A program made the position numbers and the translations under genes. The notes under the pieces were generated by a model that ran no database searches, was not told the origin of the DNA, and saw only the letters and a program-made list of their open reading frames with translations. DNA of 64,000 bases from SABI01 sp963677695 (lineage in GTDB: Bacteria > Spirochaetota > Spirochaetia > Sphaerochaetales > Sphaerochaetaceae), in contig CAXXUJ010000001.1 of assembly GCA_963677695.2 (NCBI GenBank), forward strand, positions 124,001-188,000. Reading direction: 5' to 3'. Positions 34,034-41,104 of the stretch are shown here, one piece after another. Numbering within the stretch: the first letter of the stretch is position 1; every line of letters begins with the position of its first letter.

Positions 34034-34309
34034 CATTCGGTGTTTTTGGGAGAAATCATTCGGTGTTTTTGGGAGAAATCATTCGGTGTTTTTGGGAGAA
34101 ATCATTCGGTGTTTTTTGGAGAAATCATTCGGTGTTTTTTGGAGAAATCATTCGGTGTTTTTTGGAGAAATCATTCGGATTTTTTTGGAGAAATCATTCG
34201 GATTTTTTGGGAGAAATCATTCGGATTTTTTGGGAGAAATCATTCGGATTTTTTGGGAGAAACCATTCGGATTTTTTGGGAGAAATCATTCGGATTTTTT
34301 GGGAGAAAT
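34034..34309. repeat. Minisatellite: 12 tandem copies of a 23-bp unit
   Basis: CATTCGG recurs at exactly 23-bp steps from 34034 to 34287 (twelve full units), and a decayed thirteenth start, CATTTGA, is at 34310. Each unit is CATTCGG, then a T-rich centre, then GAGAAAT. Variants occur in blocks: units 1-3 GTGTTTTTGGG, units 4-6 GTGTTTTTTGG, unit 7 ATTTTTTTGG, units 8-12 ATTTTTTGGG. There are no spacers, so it is not a CRISPR array. The tract lies 55 bp upstream of the DUF4143 ATPase start. Open frames across it are artefacts of the repeat. Confidence 0.95.
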
Positions 34310-34384
34310 CATTTGACTTCAGCCATGTAAGAAGTTATCCAATGATGGAACAAGTATGCACAGATGTCACGCGGACAGACCTGA

Positions 34385-34579
34385 CACAGGAAGATTTTCC
34401 AGTATCTACGGATATATGTCCGAAGGACTATTGGTAATAGATGTTTTTCTATAAAAGAATTAACACCAATTCTTCAGAAATATTCGTTCGAAGAGGGTTT
34501 GCGACTTGTTCCATCTGACATAGAAGCAGCTTTGACCTCTTCCTGTTATGATTTCATTGTGACAGACCCGATGTTATGA
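34385..34579 (+). pseudogene. Possible gene remnant after the repeat array
   Basis: This 64-codon open frame has no ATG, GTG or TTG near its start. It reads HRKIFQYLRIYVRR... to ...SCYDFIVTDPML and then stops; the composition looks protein-like (SIKELTPILQKYSFEEG, LVPSDIEAALTS). It could be the 3' end of a gene whose front was lost when the repeat array or the ATPase locus formed. The family is not recognised. The remaining sequence up to 34700 holds only a hairpin. Confidence 0.3.
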
Positions 34580-34639
34580 AAGAAGGTAATTATTTGATAT
34601 TTTTGGGTAATTTCTTAAACATGTGCTTTTTTTACAGAA

Positions 34640-34670
34640 CTGCCGCTGAAACGGTGTGTCTCAGCGGCAG
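34640..34670 (-). terminator. Hairpin after araA
   Basis: CTGCCGCTGA (34640-34649) and TCAGCGGCAG (34661-34670) pair perfectly over 10 bp, 34 bp after the araA stop. The minus strand has no T run after it, so termination would need another factor. Confidence 0.55.
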
Positions 34671-34703
34671 CAAAAGGAGATTCGTTATTAAAAAGAGTGT
34701 ACC

Positions 34704-36197
34704 TTATTTGAAGGTCACATCATTCCAGCGCAGTTCCTGCTGCAGGCTTCTCAGTGTCGTGTCATCGTCAATGAGGACCATTTCGATATCCCACATGGAT
34801 GCGAGCATATCGAGCTGAGCTGAAGTCACTGATTGTGAGTAGACACTGTGGTGAGCTGCTCCGGTATAGATCCAGGCTGCTGCACCAACAGAGAGGTTGG
34901 GTTTCGGTTCCCAGAGAACTGAGGCGACAGGAAGGTGAGGCAGTTCAGCTTCCGGCTTCACTGATACAACCTCGTTGACAACAAGTCTGAATCTGTCACC
35001 GATGTCGATAAGAGAGGCCATGAGGGCTTCGCCTTCTGCTGAGGTGAAGATGAAACGGGCGGGGTCGCTCTTTCCTCCGATGCCGAGGGGCTGTACCGAT
35101 ATCTTGATCTTTCCCTTTGCGATGGTGGGACAGACTTCGAGCATGTGTGCACCGAGCACCTTGTCCCCGCTTTCACTGAAGTGATAGGTGTAGTCTTCCA
35201 TGAAGGAGGTACCGAGTCCGGTACCGTACCCGATCACCTTAAGGATATGGGTCATGGCAGAGGTCTTCCAGTCCCCTTCTCCGCCGAAGCCGTAGCCGTC
35301 TGCCATCAGGCGCTGTACGGCAAGGCCGGGAAGCTGTTTCATACCGTGCAGGTCTTCGAAGGTTGTGGTGAACGCTGTATAGCCTCCCTCTTCGAGGAAC
35401 TTTCTCAAGGCGATTTCAACCTTGGCTTCCTCGCGGAGCGTGTCGTGCTTTTCAGCACCTTTCTTACAGATATCTTCAATTTCGTAGAGTGATTCATACT
35501 CGGTGATCACTGCATCGATCTCTGCATCAGTCACTTCATTCATCACATCGACGAGGTCCATGATGCCATAGCCATCTACTGTGATACCGAACTTCTGCTG
35601 AGCGGTGACCTTGTCACCATCGGTGACAGCGACAGTTCTCATGTTGTCACCGAAACGGGCGACCTTCATGGTCTTCGCTTCGGTGAAACCTACTGCTACT
35701 CTCACCCACTCACCGAACTGTTTCTGCACCGAAGGATCCTGCCAGTGACCTGCGATCACATGACGGTTGATTCTCATGCGGCTCACAATGTGACCGAACT
35801 CACGTCCGCCGTGTGCGGACTGGTGAAGGTTCATGTAATCCATATCGATTGAGTCCCAGGGAATCTCACGGTAGAACTGAGTATGGAAATGGACGAAGGG
35901 TTTCGCCATTTCCTGAAGCCCTGCGATCCACATCTTTGCAGGGGAGAAGGTATGCATCCACAGGGAGATACCTACACAGGAATCATCAAGGTTCGCTTCC
36001 CTGACAACTTTCAATATCTCTTCGCTTCGGGTGACAACACCCTTGTTCAATACCTGAACAGGCACTGAATCAGATCCGTTGAGACCATCAACGATCTTCT
36101 GTGCATCATCCGCTGCCTGCCTGAGTGTCTCATCTCCGTAGAGGTGCTGGCTTCCTGTGATAAACCATATGGCCTTTCCGTTAAAAGGGTTCTTCAT
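34704..36197 (-). CDS. araA: L-arabinose isomerase
   Basis: This 497-residue enzyme converts L-arabinose to L-ribulose in the cytosol with a Mn2+ site. It begins with the family pattern FWFITGSQHLYGDETL-like text (IWFITGSQHLYGDETL). The metal and catalytic residues are present in FTTTFEDLHGMKQLPGLA (near residue 300), DGYGFGGEGDWKT and the late AHMLEVCPTIA. Length is normal. It follows araD after 31 bp in an araD-araA order. No araB ribulokinase gene is in the window, so phosphorylation must be supplied from elsewhere. Control is probably by the divergent AraR-type regulator. Confidence 0.97.
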   Translation of the reverse strand: MKNPFNGKAIWFITGSQHLYGDETLRQAADDAQKIVDGLNGSDSVPVQVLNKGVVTRSEEILKVVREANLDDSCVGISLWMHTFSPAKMWIAGLQEMAKPFVHFHTQFYREIPWDSIDMDYMNLHQSAHGGREFGHIVSRMRINRHVIAGHWQDPSVQKQFGEWVRVAVGFTEAKTMKVARFGDNMRTVAVTDGDKVTAQQKFGITVDGYGIMDLVDVMNEVTDAEIDAVITEYESLYEIEDICKKGAEKHDTLREEAKVEIALRKFLEEGGYTAFTTTFEDLHGMKQLPGLAVQRLMADGYGFGGEGDWKTSAMTHILKVIGYGTGLGTSFMEDYTYHFSESGDKVLGAHMLEVCPTIAKGKIKISVQPLGIGGKSDPARFIFTSAEGEALMASLIDIGDRFRLVVNEVVSVKPEAELPHLPVASVLWEPKPNLSVGAAAWIYTGAAHHSVYSQSVTSAQLDMLASMWDIEMVLIDDDTTLRSLQQELRWNDVTFK

Positions 36198-36228
36198 ATC
36201 TTACTCCTTGTTTGTTTTTCGTATGTTC

Positions 36229-36930
36229 TCAGCCCTGGCCGTAGTAGGCTCCGGGGCCGTGTTTTCTGAAATAGTGCTTATCGAGCAGGTAGTCAGGTAC
36301 CTCCTCGGTCGTCCTTTCGATCATGATGGTATTCAGTGCCATCTTTGCCACTTCCTCGAGCACGATAGAATTCTCCACCGCCTTCATCGGTGTTCCTCCC
36401 CAGGTGAAAGGACCATGGGAGGCAACAAGGACTGCGGGAACCGCTGTCGGATCGATTCCGGCATTCCTGAAATGGTCTGCGATCACAATACCGGTGTTCA
36501 GTTCGTAGGCTGTGTTGACCTCTTCAGCTGACAGGGGACGGGTGACAGGAACCGGTCCATAGAAAGTATCGGCATGGGTCGTGCCGAAGGCAGGTATGGG
36601 ACGGTAGGCCTGAGCCCAGGAGACTGCGGCAACCGAGTGGGTGTGGGCAATGGCATTGACCTTTTCGAATGCCTTGTACAGATGGATGTGGGTAAGGGTA
36701 TCGGAAGAGGGTCTGATATCTCCTTCGATCACCTCGGCAGTCTCGATATCGACAAGGACCATATGCTGCGGTCTCATCTCTGCGTAGCTCATGCCGCTCG
36801 GTTTAATCGCCATGACACTCCGGTCTTCGCTGATACCGCTCACATTGCCCCAGGTCATTACGACAAGGTCGGTATTCCCCAGTGCGATATTCGCTTCAAA
36901 TACTTTTTCCTGCAGTTCTTTATAATTCAT
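36229..36930 (-). CDS. araD: L-ribulose-5-phosphate 4-epimerase
   Basis: This 233-residue class II aldolase-fold epimerase converts L-ribulose 5-phosphate to D-xylulose 5-phosphate for the pentose phosphate pathway. Motifs are TWGNVSGISEDRSVMAIKPSG at the N-terminus, zinc ligands in HTHSVAAVSWAQA (near residue 97) and VASHGPFTWG (near residue 170), and the end KHGPGAYYGQ. It is the first gene of araD-araA. The AraR-like operator lies 30 bp upstream of its start, in the gap shared with the divergent regulator. Confidence 0.96.
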   Translation of the reverse strand: MNYKELQEKVFEANIALGNTDLVVMTWGNVSGISEDRSVMAIKPSGMSYAEMRPQHMVLVDIETAEVIEGDIRPSSDTLTHIHLYKAFEKVNAIAHTHSVAAVSWAQAYRPIPAFGTTHADTFYGPVPVTRPLSAEEVNTAYELNTGIVIADHFRNAGIDPTAVPAVLVASHGPFTWGGTPMKAVENSIVLEEVAKMALNTIMIERTTEEVPDYLLDKHYFRKHGPGAYYGQG

Positions 36931-36959
36931 TCAATACCTCGATATTTCTTGTTGTTACA

Positions 36960-36975
36960 ACTTGTAGGTACATGT
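36960..36975. promoter_or_regulatory. AraR-like operator
   Basis: ACTTGTAGGTACATGT has the form AC-N-TGTA-N2-TACA-N-GT, close to the Bacillus AraR site ATTTGTACGTACAAAT. It lies in the 132-bp gap between araD and the divergent GntR/LacI-type regulator, where it could control both. Confidence 0.7.
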
Positions 36976-37062
36976 TATCATGAGGTCGTCAGTTCATCAA
37001 GAAAAAAGGGAGACAATCCCTTCACTTTCTGAGTATGATGAATTCACAACAGGACAGAGGGA

Positions 37063-38136
37063 ATGAAGAAATACGAGAAGATTCAGAACATGATGAAAGA
37101 GAAAATGGCGACAGGAGCCCTGAAGCCGGGGGACAAGCTTCCCAGTGAAGCAGAACTCTGCCGCCAGTTCTCTGTTTCCAGAAACGTAGTGCGTCAGGCT
37201 CTGAAGAATCTCGAGTTCGAAGGACTCTCCGAGACAATGAAAGGGATAGGCACCTTCTGCCGTGCCCGGACAAAATCAGAGAACAGTTCAAAGACCATAG
37301 GTTTCATCAGCTTTTTCACCCAGGATTATATCTTCCCACAGATCATCTCCGCCGCCGATACGAAACTCTATCCCGAAGGGTACCACCTCATTCTCGGGCA
37401 GTCCCTGTATGATTTGAAAAGAGAAGAGGAACTCCTTGAACGATTCATCGACATGAGAGTCGATGGAATCATCATGGAACCTGTATTCGACGGGTCAGTG
37501 GAACATTCGAATGCAAAGAGGATACAACATATCATTGAAAGCGGGATCCCTGTGATGTTCATAGACAATACCATCCCCTCCATAGGTGCATCGGCCATCA
37601 CACTCTCCGATATGAAATCGGGGGGAGATGCCGCGCGCTACCTCACTGAACGCGGTCATGAAAGTATCGCCCTCTTCTACCAGGAAGATTACCTGACCAA
37701 GGTACACCGAATGGAAGGGGCGAAAGCGTACCTTGAAAGCATCGGTCTCACTCCTATTCTCTTTCCCTTTACCGGGCAGGGAAAAAGAAGCAATGCACAC
37801 CGAAGGGCGCTTGAGATGATAGAGAGGTATGACGGCACCTTCAGTGCAGTGTTCTGCTCGAGTGACGAGGATGCGATGCATATCATCGAAGCTGCCGATA
37901 CACGAGGGATCAGGATCCCTGAAGACCTTTCCATTATCGGATTCGATAACCAGCTGTTTAGTGCCCACAACAGGATAAACCTCACAACCTTCGCCCACCC
38001 CTCCCAGAAAGTGGGACGCCTTGCCGCCTCGGGTATCCTTGAGGCCATCGCACACCCTCTGGAAAACACCGAGACCTCCACGATTCTTGAAGCTATGATG
38101 ATTGAACGGGAATCGGTGGCAGATATCAGAAGCTGA
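37063..38136 (+). CDS. araR: AraR-type regulator: GntR DNA-binding domain with LacI-type sensor
   Basis: This 357-residue repressor has a GntR winged helix at the N-terminus (KIQNMMKEKMATGALKPGDKLPSEAELCRQFSVSRNVVRQALKNLE). It is fused to a periplasmic-binding-protein-like sensor (about 75-357) with TIGFISFF, GIIMEPVF, VMFIDNTIP and LSIIGFDNQLF. This architecture is that of AraR, which releases DNA on binding L-arabinose. It is divergent from araD-araA, with a matching operator between them. Possible further targets are the arabinoside operon at 39-46 kb, but no second operator of this form was found there. AGAGGGA lies before the ATG. Confidence 0.9.
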   Translation: MKKYEKIQNMMKEKMATGALKPGDKLPSEAELCRQFSVSRNVVRQALKNLEFEGLSETMKGIGTFCRARTKSENSSKTIGFISFFTQDYIFPQIISAADTKLYPEGYHLILGQSLYDLKREEELLERFIDMRVDGIIMEPVFDGSVEHSNAKRIQHIIESGIPVMFIDNTIPSIGASAITLSDMKSGGDAARYLTERGHESIALFYQEDYLTKVHRMEGAKAYLESIGLTPILFPFTGQGKRSNAHRRALEMIERYDGTFSAVFCSSDEDAMHIIEAADTRGIRIPEDLSIIGFDNQLFSAHNRINLTTFAHPSQKVGRLAASGILEAIAHPLENTETSTILEAMMIERESVADIRS

Positions 38137-38286
38137 CCTGCTTCGATACAGACACTCCTCTTCTCTTTCCCTGATAAATCTCCCTCCCCTTGCAGCTATC
38201 ACACAGAAGCAGACGTACTTTCTCCTCCGTATACAAGATAACGGGAATTCAACATCTGATTCCGGTTCTTGACAAGGAGTAAGCCA

Positions 38287-38598
38287 TTGACTCATAATAA
38301 CAATGTAGAGTTTATCTGGGATGGAGAAAAGGACAAAGCGAACCAAAAGAAACATGGTATTTCTTTTGCACAGGCGTCGAATGCCTACTTTGATCCTTTC
38401 TCTATCAGCCGTCCGGACGATGATCACCCGGAAAACAGGATGCAGTTACTGGGGAATATGATCAACGACGGAGAAACAATAATTTTCATGGTATATATCG
38501 AAATAGACGAAGAAGAGGATCTAATCCGAATAATATCAGCTCGATATGCGAATAAAAGGGAGAAGCAACAATATGGACGTGGTTATTTCACGAAGTGA
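38287..38598 (+). CDS. brnT: BrnT-family toxin
   Basis: This 103-residue RelE-like ribonuclease toxin of the BrnT family has the motif VEFIWDGEKDKANQKKHGISFAQAS at the N-terminus, DPF.ISRPDDDHPENR in the middle and LIRIISARYANKREKQQYG at the end. The arginine of ISAR and the KREKQQY tail are the catalytic C-terminal features. The start is taken as TTG at 38287, seven bases after AAGGAG; a TTG at 38269 overlaps that ribosome site and is less likely. The stop lies 26 bp inside the antitoxin gene, so the two are translationally coupled. The toxin is expected to cleave mRNA during stress when its antitoxin is degraded. Confidence 0.88.
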   Translation: MTHNNNVEFIWDGEKDKANQKKHGISFAQASNAYFDPFSISRPDDDHPENRMQLLGNMINDGETIIFMVYIEIDEEEDLIRIISARYANKREKQQYGRGYFTK

Positions 38599-38953
38599 TC
38601 AGGTTCCTTTGACAGAGGAAGAAAAGAAAAAATTAAAAAAATACAGCAGGAAACCCATCGATTATAGTGACATTCCGGAGGCTACTGATGGGAAAGGATG
38701 GAAACCTCACTATCCTGATCTTTATTTCAATCCGACCAGGATCAAGGCACTGCGAGCCAGACTGGGACTGTCCCAGAGAGAATTCTCTGCTATGTTCGGT
38801 ATCAACATGCATACCTTGCGCAACTGGGAACAGGGGAGACGACGTCCCGACCGCACTGCCTGCATTCTTCTCAAGCTCACCGAGGCGGACCCTGAGCATG
38901 CGAGACAGGTCCTAGCGGAACACCTGAACGGTGAGAACGTACATCACAACTGA
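38573..38953 (+). CDS. Antitoxin of BrnT with XRE-type HTH domain
   Basis: This 126-residue protein starts at the ATG with GGGAGAAG upstream. Its N-terminal 45 residues are a charged segment (PLTEEEKKKLKKYSRKPIDYSDIPEATD) resembling the toxin-wrapping part of BrnA. The C-terminal half is not the ribbon-helix-helix of classical BrnA but a Cro/C1 or HigA-like HTH, LRARLGLSQREFSAMFGINMHTLRNWEQGRRRP. It therefore combines a BrnA-like neutralising segment with another DNA-binding module. It should bind BrnT and repress the shared promoter. It overlaps brnT by 26 bp, and a strong terminator follows. Confidence 0.82.
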   Translation: MDVVISRSDQVPLTEEEKKKLKKYSRKPIDYSDIPEATDGKGWKPHYPDLYFNPTRIKALRARLGLSQREFSAMFGINMHTLRNWEQGRRRPDRTACILLKLTEADPEHARQVLAEHLNGENVHHN

Positions 38954-38968
38954 GTCCAAGATTCAGAG

Positions 38969-39003
38969 AAGGCTGCAGAACGAACTCTGCAGCCTTGTTT
39001 TTT
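38969..39003 (+). terminator. Rho-independent terminator of the toxin-antitoxin pair
   Basis: AAGGCTGCAGA (38969-38979) and TCTGCAGCCTT (38986-38996) form a perfect 11-bp stem followed by GTTTTTTCT. It also separates the pair from the convergent dehydrogenase gene. Confidence 0.9.
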
Positions 39004-39017
39004 CTATTCATTGAAGG

Positions 39018-40094
39018 TCATGGAACAAGAACGACTTTCAGTGATTCATCGCCCTTCCCTGCCATTTCAAACGCTTCCTGGAATTTTTCCAGAGGATAGG
39101 TGTGGGTGACAACACCTTCTGTCGGCATCCTGCCGTCCCCGATCCATTCGATGACCGGTTCATAGCAGTGAGGACCAAGGTGAGCTCCGAAGAGGTTAAG
39201 CTCCTTCGTATCGCTTATGATACTCCAGTCAACGCTGGTGGGCTGACCGAAGACACTGAACTCTACGAACGTTCCCATTCTCCTGATCGCCTCGAGTCCC
39301 TGCTGAACACTTGAGGGGTGGCCGGTCGCTTCGATGTAGACATCACAGCCATACCCTCCGGTGAGTTCGCGAATCTTTGTAACAACATCTTCCTTGGAAG
39401 GATTCATCACAATATCGGCACCGAAGGCTTTCGCCATCCTGAGTCGGTCATCCTTCATATCGAGAACGATCAGCTTCTTCGGGTTCTTCATCCTGATCGC
39501 TCCGACCATGCCGAGACCGAGTGTGCCGGCACCGGAAAGGACGACAACATCCTCGTTCCCGATATTTCCGCGATCAACGCAGTGCTTCGAACAGGAATAG
39601 GGCTCGACAAGAACAGCCTTCTCCATCGGGATCTCTTTGGGCACCTTGTAGACTCTCGCTTCCTTGGGGAATTTCATGTACTCGGCCATGGCGCCGTGAA
39701 CATTATCCTGGAAACCGTAGATATCGTGTTTCTCACACATCCAGTAGTATCCTCGGTCACAGAACATGCACTCGCCGCAGGGGATGATCTGCTCACTGAT
39801 CACACGATCCCCGATCTTGAAGTCTCCCTTCACCCTGTCACCGAGCTCGACGATCTCACCGATGAACTCATGACCTGGAATGACCGGTCCCTTCACGAAG
39901 GCAGGGATTCCATCACCTCCCCAGTAACGTGAGGCACCGTGCTCGCACTTCACATCACTTGCACAGATTCCACATGCTTCGACCTTAATGACGATCTCTC
40001 CCTCTCCCGCACGGGGAACGGGGACTTCTTCATATCTGTAATCCTGAGCACCGTGTGCAACGACGGCCTTCATTGTCTTCGGCAGTTCACTCAT
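39018..40094 (-). CDS. Zinc-dependent polyol dehydrogenase (erythritol/L-threitol dehydrogenase-like)
   Basis: This 358-residue medium-chain dehydrogenase has a catalytic zinc site (EACGICASDVKCEHG near residue 38, PVIPGHEFIGEIVELG near residue 72), four structural-zinc cysteines (CGECMFCDRGYYWMC near residue 102), and NAD-binding GAGTLGLGMVGA. The block ISEQIIPCGECMFCDRGYYWMCEKH with HDIYGFQ is typical of enzymes annotated as erythritol/L-threitol dehydrogenase. Sugar-alcohol oxidation with NAD is the likely reaction. It is the last gene of the arabinoside operon, so the substrate may instead be arabinitol or another pentitol. Confidence 0.85.
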   Translation of the reverse strand: MSELPKTMKAVVAHGAQDYRYEEVPVPRAGEGEIVIKVEACGICASDVKCEHGASRYWGGDGIPAFVKGPVIPGHEFIGEIVELGDRVKGDFKIGDRVISEQIIPCGECMFCDRGYYWMCEKHDIYGFQDNVHGAMAEYMKFPKEARVYKVPKEIPMEKAVLVEPYSCSKHCVDRGNIGNEDVVVLSGAGTLGLGMVGAIRMKNPKKLIVLDMKDDRLRMAKAFGADIVMNPSKEDVVTKIRELTGGYGCDVYIEATGHPSSVQQGLEAIRRMGTFVEFSVFGQPTSVDWSIISDTKELNLFGAHLGPHCYEPVIEWIGDGRMPTEGVVTHTYPLEKFQEAFEMAGKGDESLKVVLVP

Positions 40095-40122
40095 TTCAAT
40101 ACTCTCCTTATGTGTCAGGTTT

Positions 40123-41091
40123 TCAGCTCTGCTGTTTTTCCTGTTCTGTTCTATCGAGGTCTATCTGCAGCTTCCCATTCTCATTCCATACAATGTATGA
40201 AAGGTAGCAGTGACGATTCGGATCATAGAGGGGATCTCCCTCTATCTCCATATAGGTTCGTGCATGGAAGACGAATATATCTTCTCCGTGTTCATCCTGT
40301 GTAACACTGTTGTGCCCGGGACCGTACAAGGGTCGTTCAGGATCGGTAGTAAGGATCGGCTTAGGGGACTTCGTCCAGGAATCGGGATCAAGAAGATAAC
40401 TCGACAGGGAAGCTGAGAGGACACCGACGCAGTAGTTATGGTCGGTAGCACTTGCCGAGTAGGTGATGTACACCCGCCCTTCATGAGTGATCACGGCGGG
40501 ACCCTCATTGACGAGAAAACCTATCTTCTCCCACTCAAACTCGGGGGTGCTGAGCATCACTGCCGGTCCGGTGAGTGTCCAGGGATTTGCCATCAGACTG
40601 ATGTAGAGGTTGGAATTGCCTTCAATATCGGGATCCTTCTGTGCCCAGATAAGGTAGTGGTTTCCATCATATTCCCAGTGAGTGGCATCGAGGGCAAAGG
40701 ATTCCCACATGGTTCTCAGCTGCCCCTTCTCCACCCACTCTCCTTCCATCGGATCTTCCGAGGTATTCTCAAGAACATAGATTCTATGGTTGAACAGTCC
40801 GTCCCTGGTCACAGTGGTTTCTGCTGCGGCAAAGTAGATGTACCACGCTTCGTCATAGTAGTGGATTTCGGGTGCCCAGATGTTAGCGCTCAGGATACCC
40901 GTTTCACGCTTTCTCCAGAGAACTTTTTCTTCAGCCTGCTTCAGTCCTTCAAGAGTTGAAGAACTCCTGAGTATGATCCTGTCGTACTCGGGAACGGAGG
41001 CGGTGAAGTAATAGGTGCCATCAGCACCCTTGAGGATACAGGGATCCGCCCGCTGAGCGACGAACGGATCCAGAGGAGTTGAATATAGCAT
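40123..41091 (-). CDS. Glycoside hydrolase family 43 arabinofuranosidase-like protein
   Basis: This 322-residue five-bladed beta-propeller enzyme of GH43 has the three catalytic carboxylates visible: Asp16 (general base) in RADPCI, Asp135 (pKa modulator) in FALDATHWEY, and Glu196 (general acid) in LVNEGPAV. There is no signal peptide, so it acts on short arabino-oligosaccharides in the cytosol after import by the ABC transporter in the same operon. The first blade motif ADPCILKGADGTYYFTASVPEYDRI is typical of exo-acting arabinofuranosidases. It lies 13 bp after the GH51 gene. Confidence 0.9.
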   Translation of the reverse strand: MLYSTPLDPFVAQRADPCILKGADGTYYFTASVPEYDRIILRSSSTLEGLKQAEEKVLWRKRETGILSANIWAPEIHYYDEAWYIYFAAAETTVTRDGLFNHRIYVLENTSEDPMEGEWVEKGQLRTMWESFALDATHWEYDGNHYLIWAQKDPDIEGNSNLYISLMANPWTLTGPAVMLSTPEFEWEKIGFLVNEGPAVITHEGRVYITYSASATDHNYCVGVLSASLSSYLLDPDSWTKSPKPILTTDPERPLYGPGHNSVTQDEHGEDIFVFHARTYMEIEGDPLYDPNRHCYLSYIVWNENGKLQIDLDRTEQEKQQS

Positions 41092-41104
41092 GTGATGCCT
41101 CTTT

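Noticed and set aside
34034..34309. CRISPR-like array
   Set aside because: Units are directly adjacent with no spacers, and no cas genes are near.
34025..34437. Three overlapping open frames across the repeat array
   Set aside because: They arise because the 23-bp unit contains no stop in any frame. The predicted peptides are mere repeats without a ribosome site.
37495..38427. 310-codon frame on the minus strand
   Set aside because: It overlaps AraR and brnT on the opposite strand. Both of those have family motifs and ribosome sites.
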